A stretch of DNA of 64,000 nt from Apodemus sylvaticus (taxonomy: Eukaryota > Chordata > Mammalia > Rodentia > Muridae). The notes beneath the pieces were generated by a model. The model saw only the letters and a list, made by a program, of their open reading frames with translations, searched no databases and was not told the DNA's origin. Where the stretch lies: NCBI RefSeq assembly GCF_947179515.1, contig NC_067473.1, positions 124,421,909 through 124,485,908 on the forward strand. Direction: 5' to 3'. Positions 1 to 11,650 of this stretch are shown piece by piece. Made by a program: the position numbers and the translations under genes. How positions within the stretch are numbered: position 1 is the first letter of the stretch; every line of letters starts with the position of its first letter.

Positions 1-445
1 ATTTGTCAGGGAGAGATGGGATCAGCTGGTGTGACTCTTAAATGCATATGGGCTACACACTCACTCACACCTACCAAACTACAGCATAAGGGGTTACCTA
101 TTAGGAAAACCTCAGGAGTAGATGAAAGAATTCAGCTTATTTGTCACTAAAATTCCTATGGATGTCAGAGTGGTTCACTTTGTTCAAGCAGCTCCAAATC
201 CTCTATGTGTCTTTGAATTTGGAGACCTCAAACCCATTATTCACCCAGTGTCAGGAAAAAGACTTATGAATTGCTTTGCCCCCAGGTGATGACAATTACT
301 GTCTTCCACACAGATGTTTGCATTATAGCATCATTTAGCCAAAAAGCTTATTAAGGATAAAGAATTAAGCTTCGTGTTCACTGGTTAAATTTGCTCTAAT
401 TAGTGGTTCTTAATAGAGTAAGGCTGTTAGAAGTAGGTTATGTAC
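1..445. other. Unassigned sequence
   Basis: No open frame of note, no recognisable SINE, LINE or LTR, and no RNA gene is seen here. It is AT-rich, ordinary intergenic or intronic sequence. Confidence 0.5.
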
Positions 446-653
446 TAGGGGGTAGTGGTTCCACAGGTGAGAGCATTTCTTGTGATAGCAAGAGGACCTG
501 AGTTCAAATCTCCCAGCACCCACATAAAAGCTGGACATAGTACATGTGCATAGAACACCAGGGTTGGTAGCTGGAGCCAAGCAGACCCTGGGACATCACT
601 GCCTAGCTAAAACACTAAGCTTTGGATTCAGTGAGAGATTCAGTCTCAAAATA
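446..653 (+). mobile_element. B4-type SINE
   Basis: The stretch reads as a diverged B4 SINE (tRNA/ID-like head joined to a B1-like tail). It shows the 'gaggacctgagttcaaatc' head, the 'cagcacccacataaaagctgg' joint, and the 'cagtgagagattcagtctcaaaat' tail typical of the family. The tail runs directly into a trinucleotide microsatellite, which probably grew from the A-rich tail. B4 is a non-autonomous element mobilised by L1. This copy is old and has no clear target-site duplication. Confidence 0.7.
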
Positions 654-734
654 ATGCTGCTGCTGTTGCTGTTGCTGCTACTGATGATGATGATGGTGAT
701 GGTGATGATGATGTGATGATGATGATGATGAAGA
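654..734 (+). repeat. Compound (CTG)n/(GAT)n microsatellite
   Basis: Imperfect trinucleotide repeats: a short CTG/TTG stretch followed by GAT/GGT repeats. It sits at the tail of the upstream B4 SINE. Confidence 0.9.
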
Positions 735-1894
735 AATGGCAAGTTGCAGAGGAAATCACCTAATGTTCTCTTCCAAACTCTATGTGCCTATGTACACAAC
801 ACATACACTCACACAAAAGATTTGAGCTTGAGTAGAAGCATAAATAGTTATGAAAAACATGATTAACCAATTGTTTTCAAGACTAAAAAAAATAGTAATT
901 AAAATCTGAGACCACCGTTCCCCCTGGTTTCCATATTCCAGCCCACAATTGCAGCTGATTTCCTGACAACATTGGTACTAGGAACCCCAGGTAAGACACA
1001 GCCCACCATCCGTTAACACTCCTTAAAGCCAAGCCAACAGAACTAGTCTCCCTGGGCTCCATATTCTAGCCCACTACTTCAGCAGAAGGCTTTTGCTTTC
1101 CTGGAGACTGCCCCGTATTAGGAAACCCAGAGACCAAGCAGGCCCACAGAACTTCAGAGGCCACACAGGTACTTGGAACCCCAGAGGCAACATTGGCACC
1201 AGTAGAGACACCCTACTGGACTTAAAGACTCACTGGTCAGCAGAACCCCAGGCTACTCAGGTCAGAAGACCAGAGATGAAACAGAACCCAAAAAGCCCCC
1301 ATCTAACAAAGATAAACTCAGAAATCCAGCACCTAAACCTATAATAACCCCAAATCAGATGATTAGAGGCCAGCAAGAGAACATGATGAACCACAGAATA
1401 ACAGCTAGGGCCACATGGCACCACTAGAGTCCAGCTGTCCTACTATTCCAGCACAATTGAAACACACAAAAATGACATTTAATCCAATCTTATAAAGACT
1501 ACAGAGGACCTTAAAGAGAAAATAAATAAGTCCCTTAAAGAAATCCAGGAAAATACAAACAAACGGGTAAAGGAAATGAATAAAAGTGTTTGAGGACAGA
1601 AATAGAAAGCAATAAAGAAAACACAAGCTGAGGAAATTTAAAAGATAGAAAATCTAGGTAAGAGAACAGGAACTATAGACACAAGCATTACCAACACAAT
1701 ACAAGAGATGGAAAAGAGAATCTCAGGCATAGAAGATACAAGGAAAGAAATTGATACATCAGTCAAAGAAAATGTTAAATCTAAAAAGTTCACATAAGAC
1801 TACAGGAATCTGAGACACTATGAAAAAACCAAACTTAAGAATCATAGAAATAGAAGAAGAATATTCTGAACTTAAAGTCCCAGAAAATATTTTC

Positions 1895-2629
1895 TTTTTT
1901 TTTAATTCGATATAGTCTTTATTTACATTTCAAGTGATTTTTCCCTTTCCTGGATCCCCCCTCCCTGAAAGTCCCATAATCCCTCTTGCTCCCCCTGTTC
2001 CCCAATCCACCCCTTCCCACTTCCCTGCCTGGTATTCCCCTACACTGCTGCACTGAGCCTTTCCAGGACCAGGGGCCACTCCTTCTTTCTTCTTGGGCAT
2101 CATTTGTTATGTGAATTGTGTCTTGGGTATTCCAAGCTATTCTAGGCTAATATCCATTTATCAGTGAGTGCATACCATGAGTGTTCTTTTGAGACTGGGT
2201 TACCTCACTTAGGATGATGTTCTCCAGTTCCATTCATTTGTCTACGAATTTCATGAATTCATTGTTTCTAATGGCTGAATAGTACTCCATTGTGTATATA
2301 TACCACATTTTCTGTATCCATTCCTCCATTGAGGGACATCTGGGTTCTTTCCAGCTGCTGCTATGAACATAGTGGAGCATGTATCTTTATTACATGCTGG
2401 GGAATCCTCTGGGTATATGCCCAGGAATGGTATAGCGGGGTCCTCTGGAAGTATCATTCCCAGTTTTCTGAGGAACTGCCAGACTGATTTCCAGAGTGAT
2501 AGTACCAGCTTGTAACCCCACCAGCAGTGGAGGAGTTTTCCTCTTTCTCCACATCCTCACCAGCACCTATTTTCTCCTGAGTTTTTGATCTTAGCCATTC
2601 TGACTGGTATGAGGTGAAATCTCAAACAA
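1895..2629 (-). mobile_element. 5'-truncated L1, 3' end only
   Basis: A minus-strand L1 3' end begins with its poly(A) (read as T-run) at 1895. It contains the 3'UTR and the ORF2 C-terminus (reverse strand near 2250-2590, EDPAIPFLGIYPEDSP). It is flanked by a perfect 16-bp target-site duplication, cccagaaaatattttc, at 1879-1894 and 2630-2645. It landed in the ORF1 region of the older plus-strand L1. The ORF2 frame carries stops and shifts, so the copy is dead. Confidence 0.93.
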
Positions 2630-4583
2630 CCCAGAAAATATTTTCAACAAAGCCATAGAAGAAAATTTCCCTAACCTAAAGAAAGAGATGCCTGTAAATG
2701 TACAAGAAGCTACAGAACACTAAATCGGTTGGACCAGAAAATAAGTCCCAACACTTCCACATAATAATCAAAACACTAAATGTACATAACAAAGAAGGAA
2801 TAATAAAAGTTGCAACAGAAAAAGGCCAAGTACCATATAAAGGCAGACCTACTAGAATTACACCCAGGTTCTCAACAGAGATTCTAAAGGCCAGAAGGGC
2901 CTGGGCAGATGTGTTGCAGACTCTGAGAGACAATAGATGCCAGCCCAGACTACTATACCTAGCAAAACTTTCAATCACCATAGATGGAGAAAAACAAGAT
3001 ATTCCATAACAAAATTAAATTTAAACAATATCTTGCTACAAATCTAGCACTACAGAAGATACTAGAAGGAAAACTCCAACAGGAGAAATTAACTACACCC
3101 AGGAAAACACAGGAAATAAATAATTTCATATCAGCAAAAACAAAAGAAGGGACACACACACACACATATATACTACCAACAACAACATCAAAATAACAGG
3201 AATTAAGAACCACTGGTCATGAATATCTCTCAACATCAATGCACTCAATTTCCCAATAAAAACACACAGACTAACAGACTAGATGTGAAAACAGGAGCCA
3301 TGACTCTGCTGTATACAAGAAACACACTTCAGGCTCAGAGACAGACATTACCTAAGAACAAAGTGCTGAAGGAAGATTTTCCAAGCAAATGGACCCAAAA
3401 AGCCAGCTGGCATAGCCTTTGTAATATCTAACAAAATAGATTTTCAATCTAAATTAATCAGAAGAGATGTGGAAAGACTCTTCATACTCAACAATCAGAA
3501 AAATCCATCAAGATGACATCTCTGCTCTGAATATCTATGTCCCAAATACACTTGTAAAAGAAACCTTACTAAAGCTTAAATCATACATTGAATATCACAC
3601 ATTAGTAGTGGGAGACTTCAAGATCCCACTCACCAATGGACAGGACATCCAGACAGAAACTTAAAAGAGAAATAATAAAACTAGCAGACATTATGACTCA
3701 AATGGATCTAACAGATTTCTGTGGAACATTTCACTCAAACACAAAAAATATACCTTCTTTTCAGTACCTCACTGAACCCTCTCCAAATTTGGCTATATAC
3801 TCAGTCACAAAGCAAGTATCAACAGATACAAGAAAATTGAAATAATCCCTTATAACTTATCAGACCACCATGGATTAAAGCTGGATTTAAACAACAGAAA
3901 CAACAGATATGTTGTAAACTCATGGAAATGGAACAACTCTTTTCTAAATGACCACTGGGTCAAGGAAGAAATTAAAAAAGAAATTAAAGACTTCCTAGAA
4001 TTCAATTAAAATGCATGCACAATATACCTACACTTACAGGACACAATCAAAGCAGTGTAAGAGAAAAGGTTAAGCACTAAGTGCCTTCATAGAGAAATCA
4101 AAGAGATCTCATACTAGCAACCTAATTTCATACCAGAAAACTCAAAAACAACCTGAAGCAAACACAGCCAGGAGTAGTAGACGGCAGGAAATAAACTATG
4201 GGCTGAAATCAATAAAGTAGAAACAAAGATAACAAAACAAAGAATCAATGAAATAAAGAATTCATTCTTTAAGAACATCAAAAGGTTAGAAAGACCATTA
4301 TCCAAACTAACAGGCAGAAAGAGAAAATCCAAATTAGCAAAATTAGAAATCAAAAAGGGACATAAAAACAGACACTGAGGAAATCCAAAGAATCATTAGG
4401 TCTTACTTCAAAAAACTTTACACTACAAAATTGGAAAATCTAAATGAAATGGACTAATTTATGGATAGAAACCATTTATTGAAGATCAGATAAACAACTT
4501 AAATAGATCTATAACCCATAAGGAAATAGAAGCAGTCATTACGTCTCCCAACCAAAAAAAAAAAAAAAATTCAGGGCCAGATA

Positions 4584-7500
4584 CTTTTTTTAATATTTTT
4601 ATTTTCTATATTCTTTGTTTACATTCCAAATGATTTCCCCTTTCCCGGATCCCCCCCTCCCCATATGTCCCATAAACCTTCTTCTCTCCATCCCTTCTCC
4701 AATCACCTCCCTCCTTTTTCTCTGTCCTTATATTCCCTTCCCATGCTAGATGAATCCTTTCCAGGATCAGGACCCTCTCCATACTTCTACATGGGAGTCA
4801 TTTGTTATGCAATTTGTGCCTTGGGTATTCAGGGTTTCTGGGCTAATTAATATCCACTTATCAGAGATTGCATTCCATGTGTATTCTTTTGTGATTGGGT
4901 TACCTCACTTAGGATGATATTTTCCAGATCAAACCATTTGCCTAAAAATTTTGTGAATTCATTGTTTCTAATTGCTGAATAGTATTCCATTGTGTAAATA
5001 TTACACATTTTCTGTATCCATTCCGCCTTTGAGGGGCATCTGGGTTCTTTCCAGCTTCTGGCTATTATAAATAAGGCTGCTATGACCATAATGGAGCATG
5101 TGTCTTTATTGCATGCCGGGGAATCCTTTGGGTATATGCCCAGGAGAGGTATAGCAGGGTCCTCTGGAATTCTCATGTCCAGTTTTCTGAGGAACCGCCA
5201 GACTGATTTCCACAGTGGTTGTACCATCTTACAGCCCCACCAGCAGTGGAGGAGTGTTCCTCTTTCTCCACATCCTCGCCAACACCTGCTGTCTCCTGAG
5301 TTTTTGACCTTAGCCATTCTGACTGGTGTAAGGTGAAATGTCAGGATTGTTTTGATCTGCATTTCCCTAATGACTAATGATGTTGAGCACTTCTTTTTTT
5401 TTTTAATTCGATATAATTTATTTACATTTCAAATGATTTCCCCTTTTCTAGCCCCCCACTCCCCGAAAGTCCCGTAAGCCCCCTTCTCTTCCCCTGTCCT
5501 CCCACTCACCCCTTCCCACTTCCCCGTTCTGGTGTTGCCGAATACTGCTTCACTGAGTCTTTCCAGAACCAGGGGCCACTCCTCCTTTCTTCTTGTACCT
5601 CATTTGATATGTGGATTATGTTTTGGGTATTCCAGTTTTCTAGGTTAATATCCACTTATTAGTGAGTGCATACCATGATTCACCTTTTGAGTCTGGGTTA
5701 CCTCACTTAGTATGATGTTCTCTAGCTCCGTCCATTTGCCTAAGAATTTCATGAATTCATTGTTTCTAATGGCTGAATAGTACTCCATTGTGTAGATATA
5801 CCACATTTTTTGCATCCACTCTTCTGTTGAGGGATACCTGGGTTCTTTCCAGCATCTGGCAATTATAAATAGGGCTGCTATGAACATAGTAGAGCATGTA
5901 TCCTTATTACATGGTGGGGAATCCTCTGGGTATATGCCCAGGAGTGGTATAGCAGGATCTTCTGGAAGTGAGGTGCCCAGTTTTCCAGAGTGCCAGACTG
6001 ATTTCCAGAGTGGTTGTACCAATTTGCAACCCCACCAGCAGTGGAGGAGTGTTCCTCTTTCTCCACACCCTCTCCAACACCTGCTGTCTCCTGAATTTTT
6101 AATCTTAGCCATTCTGACTGGTGTAAGATGAAATCTCAGGGTTGTTTTGATTTGCATTTCCCTAATGACTAATGAAGTTGAGCATTTTTTAAGATGCTTC
6201 TCTGCCGTCCAAAGTTCTTCAGGTGAGAATTCTTTGTTTAACTCTGTAACCCATTTTTAATAGGGTTGTTTGGTTTTCTGGAATCTAACTTCTTGACTTC
6301 TTTATATATATTGGATATTAGCCCTCTATCTGATGTAGGATTGGTGAAGATCTTTTCCCAATTTGTTGGTTGCCGATTTGTCCTCTTGATGGTGTCCTTT
6401 GCCTTACAGAAAACCACATGGTCATTTCATTGGATGCTGAAAAAGCATTTGACAAAATTCAGTATCTTTTACGCTTAAAGTCTTGGAGAGAACAGGAATT
6501 CAAGGCCCATACCTAAACATAGTAAAAGCAATATACAGCAAACCGGTAGCCAGCATCAAACTAAATGGAGAGAAACTTGAAGCAATCCCACTGAAATCAG
6601 GGACCAGACAAGGCTGCCCCCTTTCTCCTTATCTTTTCAATATTGTACTTGAGGTACTAGCTCGGGCAATTCGACAACATGAGGTCAAAGGGATACAAAT
6701 TGGAAAGGAAGAAGTCAAACTATCATTATTTGCAGACGACATGATAGTCTACCTTAGTGACCCAAAAAACTCCACTAGAGAGCTCCTACAGCTGATAAAC
6801 AACTTCAGCAAAGTGTCAGGTTATAAAATCAACTCAAGCAAATCAGTGGCCTTCCTATACTCAAAGGATAAACAGGCTGAGAAAGAAATTAGGGAAATGA
6901 CCCCCTTCACAATAGCCACAAACAGTATAAAGTATCTTGGGGTGACCCTTACCAAACATGTGAAAGATCTGTATGACAAGAACTTCAAGACTCTGAAGAA
7001 GGAAATGGAAGAAGACCTCAAAAAATGGGAAAACCTCCCATGCTCATGGATCGGTAGAATCAATATAGTTAAAATGGCCATTTTGCCAAAAGCAATATAC
7101 AGATTCAATGCAATACCCATCAAAATCCCAACTCAATTCTTCACAGAGTTAGAAAGAGCAATTATCAAATTCATCTGGAACAAAAAACCCAGGATAGCTA
7201 AAACTATTCTCAGCAACAAAAGAAAATCTGGGGGAATCAGTATCCCTGACCTCAAGCAATACTACAGAGCAATAGTGTTAAAAACTGCATGGTATTGGTA
7301 CAGTGACAGGCAGGAGGATCAATGGAACAGGATTGAAGATCCAGAAATGAACCCACACACCTATGGCCACTTGATCCTCGACAAAGAGGCTAAAAACAAC
7401 CAATGGAAAAAAGATAGCCTTTTCAACAAATGGTGCTGGTTCAACTGGAGGTCAGCATGCAGAAGAATGTGAATTGATCCATCCTTGTCTCCTTGTACTA

Positions 7501-9440
7501 AGCTCAAATCCAAATGGATCAAGGACCTCCACATAAAGCCAGACACTCTGAAGCTAATAGAAAAGAAACTGGGGAAGACCCTTGAGGACATCGGTACAGG
7601 GAGAAAGTTTCTGAACAGAACACCAATAGCATATGCTCTAAGAGCAAGAATTGACAAATGGGACCTCATAAAATTACAAAGTTTCTGTTGAGCACTTCTT
7701 AAGGTGCCTCTCAGCCATCCGAATTTCTTCAGGTGAAAATTCTTTGTTAAGATCTGTACCCCATTTTTAATAGGGTTATTTGGTTCCCTGGGGTCTAACT
7801 TCTTGAGTTCTTTGTATATATTGGATATTAGCCCTCTATCAGATGTGGGGTTGGTGAATATCCTTTCCCAATTTGATGGCTGCCATTTTGTCCTTTTAAC
7901 GGTGTCCTTTGCCTTACAGAAACTTTGTAATTTTATGAGGTCCCATTTGTTAATTCTTGATCTTAAAGCATAAGCTATTGGTAATCTGTTCAGGAACTTT
8001 TCCTCTGTGCCCATGTCCTCAAGGGTCTTCCCCAGTTTCTTTTCTATTAGTTTCAGTGTGTCTGGTTTTACATGGAGGTCCTTGATCCACTTGGAGTGAA
8101 GTTTAGTACATGGAGATAAGAATGGATCAATTCGCATTCTTCTGCATGCTGACCTCCAATTGATCCAGCACCATTTGTTATAAAGGCTATCTTTTTTCCA
8201 CTGGATGTTTTTGGCTCCTTTGTCAAAGATCAAGTGACCATAGGTGTGTGGATTCATTTCTGGATCTTCAGTTCTATTCCATTGGTCCACTTGTCTGTCA
8301 CTGTGCCAATACCATGCAGTTTTTAACACTATTGCTCTGTAGTATTGCTTGAAGTCAGGGATACTGATTCCCCCAGAATTTCTTTTGTTGTTGAGAATAG
8401 TTTTAGCTATCCTGGGTTTCTTGTTATTCCAGATGAATTTGCGAATTGCTTTTTCTAACTCTGTGAAGAATTGAGTTGGGATTTTGATGGGTATTGCATT
8501 GAATCTGTAGATCGCTTTTGGCAAGATGGCCATTTTAACTATATTAATCCTGCCAATCCACAAGCATGGCAGATTTTTCCATTTTCTGAGGTCTTCTTCG
8601 ATTTCCTTCTTCAGAGACCTGAAGTTCTTGTCATATAGATCTTTCACTTGTTTGGTTAGAGTCACACCAGGATACTTTATATTGTTTGTGGCTATTTTGA
8701 AGGGTGTCTTTTCCCTAACTTCTTTCTCAGCCTGCTTATTCCTTTGAGTATAGGAAGGCTACTGATTTGCTTGCATTGATTTTATAACCAGCCACTTTGC
8801 TGAAGTTGTTTATCAGCTGTAGGAGTTCTCTGGTGGAGGTTTTCGGGTCACTTAAGTATACTATCATGTCATCTGCAAATAGTGATAATTTGACTTCTTC
8901 CTTTCCAATTTGTATCCCCTTGACCTCCTTATGTTGTCTAATTGCTCTAGCTAGAACTTCAAGTACTATATTGAAAAGATATGGAGAGAGAGGACAGACT
9001 TGTCTAGTCCCTGATTTTAGTGGGATTGCTTCAAGTTTCTGTCCATTTAGTTTGATGTTGGCTACCAGTTTGCTGTATATTGCTTTAACGATGTTTAGGT
9101 ATGGGCCTTGAATTCCTGTTCTTTCCAAGACTTTTAGCATGAAAGGATGCTGAATTTTGTCAAATGCTTTTTGTGCATCTAATGAGATGATCATATGGTT
9201 TTTTTCTTTGAGTTTGTTATGTAGTGGATAGCATTGATGGATTTCCTTATATTGAATCATCCCTGCATCCCTGGGATGAAGCCTACTTGATCATGGTGGA
9301 TGATCGTTTTGATGTGTTCTTGGATTCGGTTGGCAAGAATTTTATTAAGTATTTTTGCATCAATATTCATAAGAGAAATTGGCCTGCAGTTCTCTTTCTT
9401 TGTTGGATCTTTGTGTGGTTTTGGTATCAGCGTAATTGTA
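4584..9440 (-). mobile_element. 5'-truncated L1 (ORF2 RT to 3' end), itself interrupted at 5396-7685
   Basis: Blocks 4584-5395 and 7686-9440 make one minus-strand L1 of about 2.5 kb. Reading the minus strand, it begins within ORF2 at TITLIPKPHKDPTKKENCRPISL and continues through reverse transcriptase with the FADDMIVYL catalytic motif (about 8860-8890). It goes on to the ORF2 C-terminus and 3'UTR, ending in poly(A) at 4584. The duplication gggccagata flanks it at 4574-4583 and 9441-9450. It inserted into ORF2 of the Lx host in opposite orientation. Several stops and frameshifts inactivate it. Confidence 0.92.
5396..7685. mobile_element. Twin-primed (5'-inverted) L1 nested inside another L1
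   Basis: The insertion has two arms in opposite orientation. 5396 to about 6410 is a minus-strand L1 3' end: poly(A), 3'UTR and the ORF2 C-terminus back to CKAKDT. About 6409 to 7685 is plus-strand ORF2 from MVISLDAEKAFDKIQ, through the RT motif FADDMIVYL near 6730-6757, to LQSFC. The arms are contiguous in a normal ORF2, the hallmark of twin priming. A duplication, tgttgagcacttctt, lies at 5381-5395 and 7686-7700. The plus arm keeps a 329-codon frame, closed at 7470 by TGA where the related copy near 28428 reads CGA, consistent with CpG decay. Confidence 0.93.
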
Positions 9441-10895
9441 GGGCCAGATATTTTTAGCACAGAATTTTATCAGACTTTCAAAGAAGAGTTAATACCAATA
9501 CTTCTCAAATTATTCCACAAAATAGAAACAGAACATTACTCTCCATCATACCACAAGGACACTTGCTCAGTTATGTTCACAGCAGCTTTATTTTTAGTAG
9601 CCGGAAACTAGAAATAAGGTAGACGTCTCTCACCTAAAGAATGGATAAAGAAAATGAGGTACATTTATATGATGAAATATATAATTACTCAGCTGTTAAA
9701 ATCAACATCGTAAAATTTGCCATCAAATGGATAGAACTAGAAAAAATCATTCTGAGTGAGGTAATCCAGACCCAGGAAGGCAAACATGGTATGTGCTCAC
9801 AAGTCATAAAGTAAAGGATAACCATGCTAGAACCCACCGGCAGAGAGAAACCAAGTAACAGGGGAATGCGCAAAGAGGGAAGCATGGATCTCAACACAAA
9901 AGAGAAATAGATCACATCATGGGTGGATATGAGGTGGGAGGTTGAAGATAGGACAAGATGGGTGTTGTCTGGATTGGAGGGTGAGGATGGGAACAGGAAG
10001 GAACTGGCTACCTCCTGTAATCAGCAAGTCTTCCAGTGAAGGGATTGGGACACCAACCCAACCACAAACCTTTCAACCTGCAATCTGTCCTGCCTACAAA
10101 ATATGCTGAGGTAAAAGTGGGGCAGAAATTGTGGGAGTGGCCAACCAATGACTGGCTCAGCTTGAGGTTCATCCTGCGAGAGGGAGCCCACCCCTGACAT
10201 TGCCTGGAGGGCCAGGACCCCGAGGCTGTATAGCCCAGAGACCTAGGGTAGAACCAAGCGCAACTGACCAAAACAAACAAACAAAAACAAAAACAAAACC
10301 CCAAAGTTAAAAAGTTAATGAAATGATTCCTAGTGATATTCTGCTATACTCATAAGATTAGTATCCAGTCCAATTGTTATCAGACAGGCTTCACTCAGCC
10401 ACTGACAGAAACAGATGCAGAGGCCCACAGCTAAACATTAGATGGAATTTGGAGAATCCTGCTGAAAACAGAGAGGAGGGATTGTTGGAGCCACGGGGGT
10501 CAAGGACACCACAAGAAAACCCACAGAATCAACTAACCTGGGATTATAGAGGCTCACAGAGACTAAACCACCAACCAGGGAGCCTGCATGGGACTGACCT
10601 AGGCCTTCTGCACACGTCACAGTTGTGTAGCTTGGTCTTCTGCTGGACTCCTAACAGTGGGAGGGGGGCTGTCTCTGACTCTGTTGCCTGCCTTCAGGAC
10701 CCTTTCCTCCTATGGGGTAGCCTAATCTAACCTGAATAGGAGAGGAGGTGTTTAATCTTACTGTAATTTGATATGCCATGGCTGATTTGATATCTTTAAG
10801 AGACCTGCCCTTTTCCGACAACAATCCGAGGTGGACTAGAAGTAGATGGGTGGGGGTGGTGTGGGGGGACAGAGAGAGGGAGGAGTTAATAAAAC

Positions 10896-11650
10896 TTTTT
10901 CTCCATTTATTTTATTTTTATAATCTGTTTTCAGATTGTCATTTCCCCCTTTATCCTTCCTCTAGCCCCTCCCATGTAACAACACCCCCCACCTTCCCTA
11001 TTCTCTTTCTCATATTCACAGTCTTTTTTTTCTTTAATTGATGTTATATATTCCTAAACATACAAATACAACCTGCTCAGTCCATACAATGTTACTTGTA
11101 TATATACGGTTTTAGGGCTATCCACTTGGAATTAAATAACCAGTGGTGTGCTCTTCCATCTAGAAGATTGTCTCCTCCCACTCAGCATCCATTAGCTGCC
11201 GTGAGTTCATCTAGAGTTGAGGTCTCATGAGCTTCCATATGCTTTTTATCTTCCATATGCTAATATTGAATGATTCCATCCTTGTTCCAATCATATTTAG
11301 GCAGCCATGTTGTAAAACATTAATGGGTGTATCTTCTAACATTTCTAGGACACACAGTCTCCTCCCAGTTCCTCTGGCTCTAACAAGCTTTCCACACCCT
11401 CCTCTGCAATGTTCCCTGAGCTATAGGTGCTGAAGTTGTGTTATAGATGCATCAGTTGGGAATGGGCTCCCCAACTCTGCATTTTGACCAGTTATGGTTT
11501 CTCTAGTGGTCTTTATCTTTTGCAAAGAAAAGTTTCCTTGATGAGGGGTGAGGACTACACTTCTCTGTGGGCATAAGGGTACGTATTTAGAGTGCAGCTG
11601 GGGGATTGTGTCATTAACCAGACTTTTTTGACTAGCGGCCTTGTACCAGG
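10896..11650 (-). mobile_element. L1 3'UTR fragment
   Basis: A pyrimidine-rich stretch followed by phrases typical of an old rodent L1 3'UTR read backwards, for example the 'gcaaagaaaagtttccttga' and 'gatgaggggtgagg' stretches near 11520-11560. It abuts the plus-strand Lx 3'UTR end, so the two tails meet head to head. No coding part is seen. Boundaries are approximate. Confidence 0.6.

Larger units (their letters stand above)
899..10895 (+). mobile_element. Old Lx-type L1 host element, broken by two later L1 insertions
   Basis: Three blocks form one decayed plus-strand L1: 899-1894, 2630-4583 and 9441-10895. The first holds 5'UTR-like sequence and the start of the ORF1 region. The second has an ORF1 C-terminal remnant (about 2640-3150; residues like CQPRLLYLAKLSITIDGE) and the ORF2 endonuclease region (about 3200-4560). 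The third resumes ORF2 exactly where the second stopped (GPD at 4575-4583, then FSTEFYQTFKEELIPIL at 9448 onward). It then jumps at about 9540 to the ORF2 C-terminus (HKDTCSVMFTAALF), so most of the reverse transcriptase is deleted. A long 3'UTR follows to about 10895. Frames are full of stops and shifts. Without inserts the element is about 4.4 kb. Family name is from memory. Confidence 0.75.

Noticed and set aside
7361..8665. 434-codon minus-strand frame
   Set aside because: ORF2 of the outer minus L1, which then continues antisense through the plus arm of the nested L1 across the 7686-7700 junction. It is chimeric by insertion, not a gene.
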